Source: Streptomyces sp. TRM49041 (GTDB lineage: Bacteria; Actinomycetota; Actinomycetes; Streptomycetales; Streptomycetaceae). From it: 64,000 bases of DNA. Numbering within the stretch: position 1 is the first letter of the stretch; each line of letters opens with the position of its first letter. Below the pieces are notes generated by a model, which saw nothing but the letters and a program-made list of their open reading frames with translations, was not told the origin of the DNA and did not search any database. A program made the translations under genes and the position numbers. Shown here one piece after another: positions 8,681 through 17,448 of the stretch. The stretch spans positions 1 to 64,000 of the forward strand of contig NZ_VSRY01000152.1 of NCBI RefSeq assembly GCF_008271805.1, in the 5' to 3' direction.

Positions 8681-9697
8681 TCAGGCCTTGACGCGGATCT
8701 CCTTGCGGAGGTCGGCGGTGATCTTCGCCGCGCCGTCCTTGTCCAGACTCTTCGTCGCCTCGCCGGCGAAGACCGTGGCGATGGTGCTGTAGTCGGACCA
8801 CACGCAGAACCAGTTGGTCTGCTGCTGCTTCGTCACGGCGTTCGGGCCCTCGATGGACTGGCACTTCATGACGCCGTTGAAGTCGTCCGGGGACACCGCC
8901 TCCGGAGACCCGATCAGCTTGAACTTGCTGTCGGTGTCCTTCTTCGCCTCCTCGTTCATCTTGGCGAAGTACGCGTCCAGCGTCTTCTCCGGGTCCGCGA
9001 TCTTCCCGTACGCGCCGGTGAAAGTGACGGACTTGGCCGTCAGGAGCTCGGGCGAGGACGCGGGGTCGGACAGGTCGATCTTCTTCGGGTCGACCGTCGT
9101 GTACGTCCCCCGCACGGGCTTGGCGTCCTGGATACCGGCCTTCTCCATGTCGTCCGCATCGGACGAGTTGCCGGCACCCTCCTTGCTGGTCCGCTTGTAC
9201 TCGCCGCCCAGCACCGCCTCCGGCGTCGCCAGCTTGTGCGGGCCGTCGTCCTCCAGGCCGCCGCCCAGGCCCGGGCCGAACACGAAGTACGCGCCGACCG
9301 CCAGCGCGACCACGCCCGCCGCGACGCCGATGATCAGGCCCGTCTTCTTCTTCGGGGGCTGCGGGGCGGGGGCGCCCGGGTAGCCGCCGGGGGCCGCGCC
9401 GTACGGCGGCTGCTGCGGGGGCTGGCCGTACGGGCCGGGCTGCGCGGGCTGGCCGTACGGGTTCGGCTGCTGGGGCTGCTGGGGCTGCTGGGGCTGCTGG
9501 GGCTGCTGGGGCTGCTGGGGGTAGCCGTAGCCCGGCTGCTGCTGCGGGGGCGGGGCCTGCTGCGGATAGCCGTAACCGGGCTGGGGCGCCTGCGGGGGCT
9601 GGCCGTAGGGGCCGGGCTGCCCGTAGGGACCCGGCTGACCGTACGGCCCGGGCTGCTGAGGCTGTCCGCCGTACGGGCCCGGCTGGTTGTAGCTCAT
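8681..9697 (-). CDS. Proline/glycine/glutamine-rich single-pass membrane protein
   Basis: A 338-residue protein of unknown function. Residues 1 to about 115 are low complexity: PGPYGQP repeats, then QQP repeats, then GYGYPQQ blocks. A basic stop-transfer (PPKKK) precedes one transmembrane helix, TGLIIGVAAGVVALAVGAYFVF. The remaining ~190 residues should lie outside the membrane and contain two cysteines (KCQSIEG, WFCVWSDYS) that could form a disulfide. This layout recurs in many Streptomyces envelope proteins. The ATG at 9697 (MSYNQPG) is chosen over an in-frame ATG at 9712, whose extra residues do not fit the repeat pattern. It converges on clpX. Confidence 0.78.
   Translation of the reverse strand: MSYNQPGPYGGQPQQPGPYGQPGPYGQPGPYGQPPQAPQPGYGYPQQAPPPQQQPGYGYPQQPQQPQQPQQPQQPQQPNPYGQPAQPGPYGQPPQQPPYGAAPGGYPGAPAPQPPKKKTGLIIGVAAGVVALAVGAYFVFGPGLGGGLEDDGPHKLATPEAVLGGEYKRTSKEGAGNSSDADDMEKAGIQDAKPVRGTYTTVDPKKIDLSDPASSPELLTAKSVTFTGAYGKIADPEKTLDAYFAKMNEEAKKDTDSKFKLIGSPEAVSPDDFNGVMKCQSIEGPNAVTKQQQTNWFCVWSDYSTIATVFAGEATKSLDKDGAAKITADLRKEIRVKA
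9467..9520. repeat. Six-copy 9-bp tandem repeat inside the proline-rich gene
   Basis: Six perfect head-to-tail copies of ctgctgggg (+ strand) encode Gln-Gln-Pro units on the minus strand. Being a multiple of three, changes in copy number would keep frame. Confidence 0.9.
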
Positions 9698-9822
9698 TAA
9701 GGGTTCCCCCATCCAGACGTTTATGCGTTCCTCACATACTGGCCGAAGGAACGCTCCCGAGGCGCGGCGGGGGTCACACCATCACGGAAGATTCCCGTTT
9801 CAGTACGCGCCTGTGACACCTC

Positions 9823-9834
9823 TAAACTGGGCCC
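9823..9834 (+). promoter_or_regulatory. -10 element for a leaderless valS transcript
   Basis: TAAACT at 9823-9828 is followed 6 nt later by the GTG start at 9835, so transcription should begin at the start codon. No Shine-Dalgarno sequence and no T-box-like leader is visible in the 120 bp upstream. Confidence 0.5.
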
Positions 9835-12483
9835 GTGACCGAGAACACTCAGCAGCAGCCAGCATCCGTCCCCGAACTGCCGACCCAGTACGCGCCGGCC
9901 GATGTAGAGGGGAAGCTGTACGAGCGCTGGGTAGAACGCGGTTACTTCACGGCCGACGCGACGAGCGCCAAGCCCCCGTACACCATCGTCATCCCGCCGC
10001 CGAACGTCACCGGCAGCCTCCACCTGGGCCACGCCTTCCAGCACACCCTCATGGACGCCCTCACCCGCCGCAAGCGGATGCAGGGCTACGAGGTGCTGTG
10101 GCTGCCCGGCATGGACCACGCCGGCATCGCCACCCAGAACAAGGTCGAGCAGCAGCTCGCCGAGGAGGGCAAGTCCCGTCACGACCTGGGCCGCGAGGAG
10201 TTCGTCCAGCGCGTCTGGCAGTGGAAGGAGGAGTACGGCGGCAAGATCCTCGGCCAGATGCGCCGCCTCGGCGACGGCGTCGACTGGAGCCGTGAGCGCT
10301 TCACCATGGACGAGGGCCTGTCCCGCGCCGTCCAGACCATCTTCAAGCGGCTCTACGACGACGAGCTGATCTACCGCGCCGAGCGCATCATCAACTGGTG
10401 CCCCCGCTGCCTCACCGCCATCTCCGACATCGAGGTGGAGTACCAGGAGGACGACGGCGAGCTCGTCTCCATCAAGTACGGCGAGGGCGAGGACACCCTG
10501 GTCGTCGCCACCACCCGCGCCGAGACGATGCTCGGTGACACGGCCGTCGCCGTCCACCCCGACGACCCGCGCTACCAGCACCTCGTCGGCAAGCGCATCA
10601 AGCTGCCCCTGACGGACCGTACGATCCCGGTCGTCGCCGACACGCACGTCGACCCGGAGTTCGGCACCGGCGCCGTCAAGGTGACCCCGGCCCACGACCC
10701 GAACGACTTCGCGATCGGCCGGCGGCACGGCCTCGAGTCCCTGACGATCATGGACGAGCGCGGTGTCATCACCGTCCACGGCCCGTTCCAGGGGCTCGAC
10801 CGCTACGAGGCCCGCGACGCCGTCGTCGGCGCCCTGCGCTCCCAGGGCCGGATCGTCGCCGAGAAGCGCCCGTACGTCCACTCCGTCGGCCACTGCTCGC
10901 GCTGCAAGACGACGGTCGAGCCCCGGCTTTCACTGCAGTGGTGGGTCAACGTCCAGCCGCTGGCGCGGGCCGCCGGCGACGCCGTCCGCGAGGGCCGCGT
11001 CGCGATCCATCCCGAGGACATGTCGAAGCGCTACTTCGACTGGGTGGACAACATGCACGACTGGTGCATCTCGCGCCAGCTGTGGTGGGGCCACCGCATC
11101 CCCGTCTGGTACGGCCCGAACGGCGAGATCGTCTGTGTCGGACCCGACGAGGAGCCGCCGTCCGGTGAGGGCTGGACGCAGGAGACCGACGTCCTCGACA
11201 CCTGGTTCTCGTCGGGCCTGTGGCCGTTCTCCACGCTCGGCTGGCCGGAGCAGACCCCGGACCTGCAGAAGTTCTACTCGACCGACGTTCTCCTCACCGG
11301 CCACGACATCATCTTCTTCTGGGTCGCCCGGATGATGATGTTCGGCCTGTACGCGATGGACGGCGAGGTCCCGTTCAAGACGATCGCCCTGACGGGCCTC
11401 GTCCGCGACGAGCGCGGCAAGAAGATGTCGAAGTCCTTCGGCAACGTCGTGGACCCGCTCGACTGGATGGACGCATACGGCTCCGACGCCGTCCGCTTCA
11501 CCCTCGCCAAGGGCGCCAACCCCGGCACCGACGTGCCCATCGGCGAGGACTGGGTCCAGGCGTCCCGCAACTTCGCCAACAAGATCTGGAACGCCACCCG
11601 CTTCGCGCTGATGAACGGCGCCACCGTGGAGGGCCCGCTGCCGGACGCGTCCCGGCTGTCCGCCGCGGACCGCTGGATCCTGTCCCGCCTCGACAAGACG
11701 GTCGCCGAAGTCGACGCGTACTACGAGGACTTCCAGTTCGCCAAGCTCAGCGAGGCGCTCTACCACTTCGCGTGGGACGAGGTCTTCGACTGGTACGTCG
11801 AGCTGTCGAAGACCACGTTCTTCGAGGGCGGCGAGCAGGCCGAGGTCTCCGCCCGGGTCCTCGGCGAGGTCCTGGACGTCATGCTGCGGCTGCTGCACCC
11901 GGTCGTCCCGTTCGTCACCGACACGCTGTGGACCACCCTGACGGGCGGCGAGTCCCTCGTCGTCGCCGACTGGCCGAAGGCCGTGTCCGTTCCTGGGGCT
12001 CACGCCCCGGGCGGATTCCGCGACGACGCCGCCGAGCAGGAGATCGAGCTCGTCCAGCGTGTCGTCACCGAGGTCCGCCGCTTCCGCTCCGACCAGGGCC
12101 TCCAGCCCGGCCAGAAGGTCCCGGCCCGCCTGGACCTGGCCGGCACGGCGCTGGCCCCGCACGAGCCGGCCATCCGCCAGCTACTGCGTCTCCAGCCGGA
12201 GGGCGAGGGCTTCCACGCCACCGCCTCCCTCCCGGTCGCCGGCGCCACGGTCGCCCTGGACCTGTCGGGCACGATCGACGTCGAGGCGGAGCGCAAGCGC
12301 CTGACGAAGGACCTGTCCGTGGCCGAGAAGGAGAAGGCCCAGGCCCAGGCCAAGCTCGGCAACGAGGCGTTCCTGGCCAAGGCGCCCGACCACGTCGTGG
12401 AGAAGATCCGCACGCGCCTCACCAAGGCGGACGAGGACATCGCCCGTATCCAGGCGCAGCTCGCGAACCTTCCGCAGGGCTGA
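9835..12483 (+). CDS. valS: Valyl-tRNA synthetase
   Basis: An 882-residue class Ia synthetase charging tRNA-Val. It shows the HIGH motif as HLGH (63-66, in PPNVTGSLHLGHAF), the inserted CP1 editing domain (about 200-350, TTRAETMLGDTAVAVHPDD), and KMSKS at 530-534 (GKKMSKSFGNVVDP). The anticodon-binding domain follows, and a C-terminal coiled coil (about 815-880, ERKRLTKDLSVAEKEKAQAQAKL) is typical of ValRS. The GTG at 9835 is the likely leaderless start. A strong hairpin terminator lies 25 bp after the stop. Confidence 0.98.
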   Translation: MTENTQQQPASVPELPTQYAPADVEGKLYERWVERGYFTADATSAKPPYTIVIPPPNVTGSLHLGHAFQHTLMDALTRRKRMQGYEVLWLPGMDHAGIATQNKVEQQLAEEGKSRHDLGREEFVQRVWQWKEEYGGKILGQMRRLGDGVDWSRERFTMDEGLSRAVQTIFKRLYDDELIYRAERIINWCPRCLTAISDIEVEYQEDDGELVSIKYGEGEDTLVVATTRAETMLGDTAVAVHPDDPRYQHLVGKRIKLPLTDRTIPVVADTHVDPEFGTGAVKVTPAHDPNDFAIGRRHGLESLTIMDERGVITVHGPFQGLDRYEARDAVVGALRSQGRIVAEKRPYVHSVGHCSRCKTTVEPRLSLQWWVNVQPLARAAGDAVREGRVAIHPEDMSKRYFDWVDNMHDWCISRQLWWGHRIPVWYGPNGEIVCVGPDEEPPSGEGWTQETDVLDTWFSSGLWPFSTLGWPEQTPDLQKFYSTDVLLTGHDIIFFWVARMMMFGLYAMDGEVPFKTIALTGLVRDERGKKMSKSFGNVVDPLDWMDAYGSDAVRFTLAKGANPGTDVPIGEDWVQASRNFANKIWNATRFALMNGATVEGPLPDASRLSAADRWILSRLDKTVAEVDAYYEDFQFAKLSEALYHFAWDEVFDWYVELSKTTFFEGGEQAEVSARVLGEVLDVMLRLLHPVVPFVTDTLWTTLTGGESLVVADWPKAVSVPGAHAPGGFRDDAAEQEIELVQRVVTEVRRFRSDQGLQPGQKVPARLDLAGTALAPHEPAIRQLLRLQPEGEGFHATASLPVAGATVALDLSGTIDVEAERKRLTKDLSVAEKEKAQAQAKLGNEAFLAKAPDHVVEKIRTRLTKADEDIARIQAQLANLPQG

Positions 12484-12507
12484 GCACACCCGTACGACGT
12501 ACGACAC

Positions 12508-12547
12508 CCCGAAGGCCCCGGAACCGCCTGGTTCCGGGGCCTTCGGG
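12508..12547 (+). terminator. Hairpin terminator after valS
   Basis: An 18-bp perfect stem (12508-12525 with 12530-12547) with the tetraloop gcct. It lies between valS and the folC promoter. Confidence 0.85.
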
Positions 12548-12581
12548 CCCTCCTGCGCCCGGCCGTGTCAGTGGCGCTCCG

Positions 12582-12594
12582 TAGACTGGACGGC
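12582..12594 (+). promoter_or_regulatory. -10 element for a leaderless folC transcript
   Basis: TAGACT at 12582-12587 stands 7 nt before the GTG at 12595. This placement decides the start in favour of 12595 over an ATG-like start 30 bp upstream, which overlaps the promoter. Confidence 0.5.
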
Positions 12595-14157
12595 GTGAGT
12601 GAGCAGCCCTCGTCCAGCGACCACAGCGACCACCCAGACAGCGACGGCTTCGACGACCTCGTCGAGGCCGAAACCGACCTCCCCCAAGCTCTCGACTCCG
12701 CTCGAGCGGGAGAGACCCCTGCCCCCGACCTGGCGGTGATCGAGGCGGGCAGCCGCACCCTGCGCGCCCAGGCCAGGCCGCCGCAGGCCGACCCCGTGCC
12801 GTCGCGGCCCGCCGACCCGGAGGTCGACAAGGCGCTGCGGGAGGTCGAGCAGGAGCTCGCGACCCGCTGGGGCGAGACCAAGCTGGAGCCGTCCGTGCAG
12901 CGCATCGCCGCGCTCATGGACGTCCTGGGCGAGCCGCAGCGCGCCTACCCCTCCATCCACATCACCGGCACCAACGGCAAGACCTCCACCGCGCGCATGA
13001 TCGAGGCGCTGTTCGGCGCGTTCGAGCTGCGCACCGGCCGGTACACCTCGCCGCACGTCCAGACGATCACCGAGCGGATCAGCCTGGACGGCGCCCCGAT
13101 CAGCGCCGAGCGGTTCATCGAGACGTACCACGACATCAAGCCGTACGTGGAGATGGTCGACACGACGCAGGAATACCGCCTGTCGTTCTTCGAGGTCCTC
13201 ACCGGCATGGCGTACGCGGCGTTCGCCGACGCGCCGGTCGACGTCGCCGTCGTCGAGGTCGGCATGGGCGGCAGCTGGGACGCGACGAATGTCATCGACG
13301 CCTCCGTCGCCGTGATCACGCCCATCTCCCTCGACCACACCGACCGGCTCGGCACGACACCCGCCGAGATCGCCGGCGAGAAGGCCGGGGTCGTCAAGGA
13401 CGGCGCCACGGTCATCCTGGCGCAGCAGCCGGTGGACGCGGCGCAGGTACTGCTGAAGAAGGCCGTCGAGAAGGACGCGACCGTGGCCCGCGAGGGCATG
13501 GAGTTCGGCGTCGTCGCGCGTGAGGTCGCGGTCGGCGGGCAGCTCCTGACGCTGCGCGGCCTCGGCGGCGAGTACGAGGGCGTCTTCCTGCCGCTGTACG
13601 GCGCGCACCAGGCGCACAACGCGGCGGTGGCGCTCGCGGCGGTGGAGGCGTTCTTCGGGATCGGCGCCCAGCACGCGCGGCCGCTGGATCTGGACACCGT
13701 CCGCAAGGCGTTCGCGACGGTCGCGTCACCGGGCCGCCTGGAGGTCGTACGGCGCAGCCCGACCGTCGTCCTGGACGCCGCGCACAACCCGGCCGGGGCG
13801 CGGGCCGCGGCCGAGGGCGTCCAGGAGGCGTTCGACTTCTCGCGGCTGATCGGCGTGGTCGGCGCGAGCGGAGACAAGGACGTGCGAGGTCTCCTGGAGG
13901 CGTTCGAGCCGATCTTCGCGGAGGTCGTCGTCACGGCGAACTCCACGCACCGCGCCATGGACCCCGACGAGCTCGCGGCGGTCGCGGTGGAGGTCTTCGG
14001 CGACGAGCGCGTGGTCGTCGAGCCGCGCCTCGACGACGCCCTGGAGGCGGCCATCACGCTCGCCGAGGAGGAGGGCGAGTACGGCGGCGCGGGTGTGCTG
14101 GTGACAGGTTCGGTGATCACGGTCGGCGAGGCCCGGCTGCTCCTCCGGAAGGGCTGA
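12595..14157 (+). CDS. folC: Bifunctional folylpolyglutamate synthase/dihydrofolate synthase
   Basis: A 520-residue Mur-ligase-family enzyme that adds glutamate to dihydropteroate and to reduced folates. The P-loop is ITGTNGKTS (residues 123-131). VEVGMGGSWDATN and ITPISLDHTDRLG are typical FolC motifs, and the C-terminal ligase domain has LDAAHNPAG. The N-terminal ~110 residues before the conserved catalytic core are long, acidic and low complexity; part of that extension comes from a palindromic repeat at 12679-12719. DUF4233 follows after 4 bp, a conserved pairing in actinobacteria. Confidence 0.95.
   Translation: MSEQPSSSDHSDHPDSDGFDDLVEAETDLPQALDSARAGETPAPDLAVIEAGSRTLRAQARPPQADPVPSRPADPEVDKALREVEQELATRWGETKLEPSVQRIAALMDVLGEPQRAYPSIHITGTNGKTSTARMIEALFGAFELRTGRYTSPHVQTITERISLDGAPISAERFIETYHDIKPYVEMVDTTQEYRLSFFEVLTGMAYAAFADAPVDVAVVEVGMGGSWDATNVIDASVAVITPISLDHTDRLGTTPAEIAGEKAGVVKDGATVILAQQPVDAAQVLLKKAVEKDATVAREGMEFGVVAREVAVGGQLLTLRGLGGEYEGVFLPLYGAHQAHNAAVALAAVEAFFGIGAQHARPLDLDTVRKAFATVASPGRLEVVRRSPTVVLDAAHNPAGARAAAEGVQEAFDFSRLIGVVGASGDKDVRGLLEAFEPIFAEVVVTANSTHRAMDPDELAAVAVEVFGDERVVVEPRLDDALEAAITLAEEEGEYGGAGVLVTGSVITVGEARLLLRKG
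12679..12719. repeat. Streptomyces small palindromic repeat inserted in the folC coding sequence
   Basis: The block contains cccccaagctctcga, a ctccgc loop and tcgagcgggag, i.e. a small dyad flanked by C-rich and G-rich ends. From memory of Streptomyces genomes, near-identical 'aagctctcg..ctcgagcggg' blocks occur in many intergenic places. Here it is read through in frame as part of a variable N-terminal extension. Confidence 0.55.
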
Positions 14158-14161
14158 CACG

Positions 14162-14509
14162 ATGCGTACGCTCTGCGCCTCGACACTGATCGGCGAGTTC
14201 TTCGTGATCGGCTTCGCCGGTCTTGTCGCGATGAAGGACGACAGCCTGTCCATGGGCACGGTGTGGACGGTCTGCGGCATCGCGATGGCGCTGTCCGTCC
14301 TGCTGTGCGGGATGATCACCCGGCCGGGCGGCGTCCAGATGGGCTGGGCGCTCCAGATCGCCCTGATCGCCAGCGGCTTCGTCGTACCGGTGATGTTCTT
14401 CCTGGGCGCGGTCTTCGCGGCCCTGTGGTGGGCGTCGATCCACTACGGCCGCAAGATCGACGAGGCCAAGGCGAGGTGGGCGGCCGAGGCCGAGGCCCCG
14501 TCCCGGTAG
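14162..14509 (+). CDS. DUF4233 membrane protein
   Basis: A 115-residue integral membrane protein with about four hydrophobic segments (LIGEFFVIGFAGLVAM, VWTVCGIAMALSVLLCGMI, WALQIALIASGFVVPVMFFLGAVFAALWW) and a charged C-terminus. I recognise it as the DUF4233 protein that follows folC in actinobacteria. Its function is unknown. It is translationally coupled, or nearly so, to folC (4 bp gap). The retained adjacency suggests a functional link to folate or simply operon conservation. Confidence 0.85.
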   Translation: MRTLCASTLIGEFFVIGFAGLVAMKDDSLSMGTVWTVCGIAMALSVLLCGMITRPGGVQMGWALQIALIASGFVVPVMFFLGAVFAALWWASIHYGRKIDEAKARWAAEAEAPSR

Positions 14510-14597
14510 TTCACGGGAGGCGGGTGCCGCGGCGCCCGTCACACCCGGTAACCTCTGGCGGAACCGCACACCCCGGGCCTGCAAGGAGCCGTTCACC

Positions 14598-15011
14598 ATG
14601 ACCCAGCGCACCCTCGTCCTCCTCAAGCCGGACGCCGTCCGCCGCGGCTTGGTCGGCGAGATCATCGGCCGAATCGAGCGCAAGGCCGGGTGGACCGTCT
14701 CCGCGCTGGAGATGCGCACGCTGGACCGGAGCCTGCTGGAGCAGCACTACGCCGAGCACGTCGGGCGCCCCTTCTACGAGCCGCTCGTCGAGTTCATGTC
14801 GTCCGGCCCCGTCGTCGCGCTCGTCGTAGAGGGCGAGCGGGTCATCGAGGGTGTGCGCCGGCTCGCCGGCCCGACGGACCCGATCGCCGCGGCCCCCGGC
14901 TCCATCCGGGGCGACTACGGCACCATCGTCCGGGAGAACCTGATCCACGCATCGGACTCGGAGGAGTCCGCCATTCGGGAACTGAAAATTTTCTTCCCCG
15001 GCCTTTCCTGA
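14598..15011 (+). CDS. ndk: Nucleoside diphosphate kinase
   Basis: A 137-residue enzyme that balances NTP pools by transferring the gamma-phosphate through a phosphohistidine. The catalytic histidine is H117 in NLIHASDS. TLVLLKPDAV at the N-terminus and RGDYG before the active site are family-specific. The ATG at 14598 has AAGGAG 11 nt upstream. It lies between the folC pair and mreB, as in other Streptomyces, and probably has its own promoter in the 88-bp gap. Confidence 0.97.
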   Translation: MTQRTLVLLKPDAVRRGLVGEIIGRIERKAGWTVSALEMRTLDRSLLEQHYAEHVGRPFYEPLVEFMSSGPVVALVVEGERVIEGVRRLAGPTDPIAAAPGSIRGDYGTIVRENLIHASDSEESAIRELKIFFPGLS

Positions 15012-15272
15012 CCTCATGTCAGCCAAACAGCGCTCTTGACCTGGGGCGACCGATGGAATTTCGGTCGCCCTGCGGCATATGGCGAGGGTCGGCGGGAACG
15101 CATCCGTCCGACACCTCGTCACCTATACAGAGGCGGACCACCGCGCCGTGTTCGCGTAGGCGGCACTACGATGGAATCCTCCGCTCCACACGATCCAGCG
15201 CGCCGTCCTGAGAAGCCGTCAACGCTCTATTGGGAAGGCCCGACGCTCCTCATGGGAAACAAGGGGAACTCA

Positions 15273-16292
15273 ATGTCGTTCATCGGCCGTGACATGGCTG
15301 TCGACCTCGGGACCGCCAACACGCTGGTGTACGTCAGGGGTCGCGGCATCGTCCTCAACGAACCGTCGGTCGTCGCCATCAACACCAACACCGGTGGAAT
15401 CCTGGCGGTCGGCGCAGAGGCAAAGAAGATGATCGGACGGACCCCCGGCAACATCGTCGCCGTACGGCCGCTGAAGGACGGCGTCATCGCCGACTTCGAG
15501 ATCACCGAGCGGATGCTCCGCTACTTCATCCTGAAGATCCATAAACGCCGATATCTGGCCCGCCCCCGGGTCGTCGTCTGTGTGCCCTCCGGCATCACCG
15601 GCGTCGAGCGCCGCGCCGTCATCGAGGCGTCCACCCAGGCCGGTGCCCGCCAGGTGCACATCATCGAAGAGCCGATGGCGGCGGCGATCGGCTCCGGACT
15701 GCCCGTCCACGAGGCCACCGGAAACATGGTGGTCGACATCGGCGGCGGCACCACGGAGGTCGCCGTCATCTCCCTCGGGGGAATCGTCACGGCACAGTCC
15801 ATCCGCGTCGCCGGCGACGAGCTGGACAACGCGATCATCCAGCACATCAAGAAGGAGTACAGCCTCCTCCTCGGTGAGCGCACCGCCGAACAAATCAAGA
15901 TCACCATCGGGTCGGCATACGACCACGGCGAGGACGAGCACACCGAGATCCGCGGCCGCGACCTCGTATCCGGTCTCCCCAAGACCGTCGTCATCTCGGC
16001 CGCCGAGGTCCGCAAGGCCATCGAGGAGCCCGTCAACGCCATCGTCGACGCCGTCAAGACCACCCTCGACAAGTGCCCGCCGGAGCTGTCCGGCGACGTC
16101 ATGGACCGCGGCATCGTCCTCACCGGCGGCGGCGCCCTGCTGCGCGGCCTCGACGAGCGGCTGCGGCTCGAGACGGGCATGCCCATCCACATCGCCGAGG
16201 ACCCGCTCGACTCCGTCGCCCTCGGCTCCGGCAAGTGCGTCGAGGAGTTCGAGGCGCTCCAGCAGGTCCTGGACGCCCAGCCCCGCAGATAG
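15273..16292 (+). CDS. mreB: Rod-shape/cell-wall actin homologue MreB
   Basis: A 339-residue actin-fold ATPase. The phosphate-binding motifs DLGTANTLVYV and VVDIGGGTTEVAVIS and the adenosine motif LTGGGALLRGL are all present. In Streptomyces MreB serves spore-wall thickening rather than vegetative elongation. The ATG at 15273 is preferred because AAGGGGA lies 7 nt upstream; an in-frame ATG at 15252 and longer forms are less likely. It heads the mreBCD-mrdA-rodA operon, but an 18-bp hairpin separates it from mreC and may reduce read-through. Confidence 0.96.
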   Translation: MSFIGRDMAVDLGTANTLVYVRGRGIVLNEPSVVAINTNTGGILAVGAEAKKMIGRTPGNIVAVRPLKDGVIADFEITERMLRYFILKIHKRRYLARPRVVVCVPSGITGVERRAVIEASTQAGARQVHIIEEPMAAAIGSGLPVHEATGNMVVDIGGGTTEVAVISLGGIVTAQSIRVAGDELDNAIIQHIKKEYSLLLGERTAEQIKITIGSAYDHGEDEHTEIRGRDLVSGLPKTVVISAAEVRKAIEEPVNAIVDAVKTTLDKCPPELSGDVMDRGIVLTGGGALLRGLDERLRLETGMPIHIAEDPLDSVALGSGKCVEEFEALQQVLDAQPRR

Positions 16293-16299
16293 CGCGCAT

Positions 16300-16343
16300 A
16301 CGATCAGCCGTACGGGTGCTGTCATACCCGTACGGCTGATCGT
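16300..16343 (+). terminator. Hairpin between mreB and mreC
   Basis: An 18-bp perfect inverted repeat (16300-16317 with 16326-16343, 8-nt loop). It lies 8 bp after the mreB stop and 48 bp before mreC, so it probably acts as a partial terminator or as an mRNA-stabilising end for mreB. Confidence 0.75.
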
Positions 16344-16391
16344 TGGTATATCGGCACAGACATTCCTACGAGGAAGGCACGGCCGCCCCAC

Positions 16392-17444
16392 GTGAGGGAC
16401 ACGAAAGAGAGCCGGCTGCTCCTGGCGCTGCTGGTCGCCGTGGCGTTCGCGCTGATCACGGTGGACATCCGCGGCGGTGAGGGGTCACCGGTCGACGGAG
16501 CCAGGCGGGTCGCCGCCACCGTCTTCGGCCCGGTCGAGAACGGTGTCGCGTCCGCGATCGACCCGATCGGCAACGCGATCGGAGCCGTACGCGACTCGGG
16601 CGAGCGCCACAGCCGCATCGCGCAGCTGGAGCGGGAGAACGCCGAGCTGAAGTCCAGGCTCGGCAGCGACGACCGGAACCGCAACCGCGTCCGCGAACTC
16701 GACGACCTGCTGAAGAAGGCGGGCGCCGGACAGTACGGCATCAAGGCGGCCGAGGTCATCGCCATAGGAGCCGCGCAGAGCTTCTCCTGGACCATCACCA
16801 TCGACGCCGGCTCCGACGACGGTATCCGCCGCGACATGACCGTCATCAACGGCGACGGGCTCGTCGGCCGGGTCACCACCGTCGGCCCCTCCACCGCCAC
16901 GGTGCTCCTCGCCAACGACCCCGACTTCACGGTCGGTACCCGGATAGAGCGGACCAACGAGCTCGGCTTCGCCACCGGCCAGGGTGCCCGCCCGCTCTCC
17001 GTGCAGCTCCTCAACGGCAAGGCCAAGGTCAAGCCCGGCGACCGGCTCGTCACCTTCGGCTCCCAGGCGAACCGGCCCTTCGTGCCCGGCGTCCCCGTCG
17101 GCGAGGTCATCCGTGTCGACCCGTCCAGCGGCGACCTGACCCGCCGGCTCTTCGTCCGCCCGTACGCCGCGTTCAGCCGCCTCGACATCGTGGGCGTCGT
17201 CGTCCAGCCGCCCCGCACGGACCCGCGCGACATGGTCCTGCCCGCCAAGCCCCAGCCCGCCCCGACCGTCACCGTCACCGTCACCCCGTCCCCGGACGCC
17301 GACGCGCCGCAGGGCGAGGAGCCCCAGGTCGGACAGCGGGAGCAACTGGCCCCGGGCGAGCCGGTCGAGCAGGGCGAGCGGGAAGGGCAGGCCACGGCCC
17401 AGCCCGGCGTGACCGGACGCACCGACGAGCAGGAGCAGGAGTAG
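16392..17444 (+). CDS. mreC: Rod-shape-determining protein MreC
   Basis: A 350-residue bitopic scaffold of the elongasome. It has a short cytoplasmic N-terminus, one transmembrane helix (LLLALLVAVAFALITV), a coiled coil (about 68-92, HSRIAQLERENAELKSRL), and two beta-barrel domains outside the membrane. The C-terminal ~65 residues are an acidic, Pro/Glu-rich tail (TVTVTVTPSPDADAPQGEEPQ) not needed for the fold. The GTG start is at 16392. MreD follows 4 bp after the stop, indicating tight coupling. Confidence 0.95.
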   Translation: MRDTKESRLLLALLVAVAFALITVDIRGGEGSPVDGARRVAATVFGPVENGVASAIDPIGNAIGAVRDSGERHSRIAQLERENAELKSRLGSDDRNRNRVRELDDLLKKAGAGQYGIKAAEVIAIGAAQSFSWTITIDAGSDDGIRRDMTVINGDGLVGRVTTVGPSTATVLLANDPDFTVGTRIERTNELGFATGQGARPLSVQLLNGKAKVKPGDRLVTFGSQANRPFVPGVPVGEVIRVDPSSGDLTRRLFVRPYAAFSRLDIVGVVVQPPRTDPRDMVLPAKPQPAPTVTVTVTPSPDADAPQGEEPQVGQREQLAPGEPVEQGEREGQATAQPGVTGRTDEQEQE

Positions 17445-17448
17445 TCCC

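Noticed and set aside
9467..9520. CRISPR-like repeat array
   Set aside because: The copies are contiguous 9-mers without spacers inside a coding sequence. No CRISPR array was seen anywhere in the window.
9713..9834. T-box or other leader upstream of valS
   Set aside because: The 120-bp gap has no T-box core or stem-loop series, and the promoter places the transcript start at the GTG.
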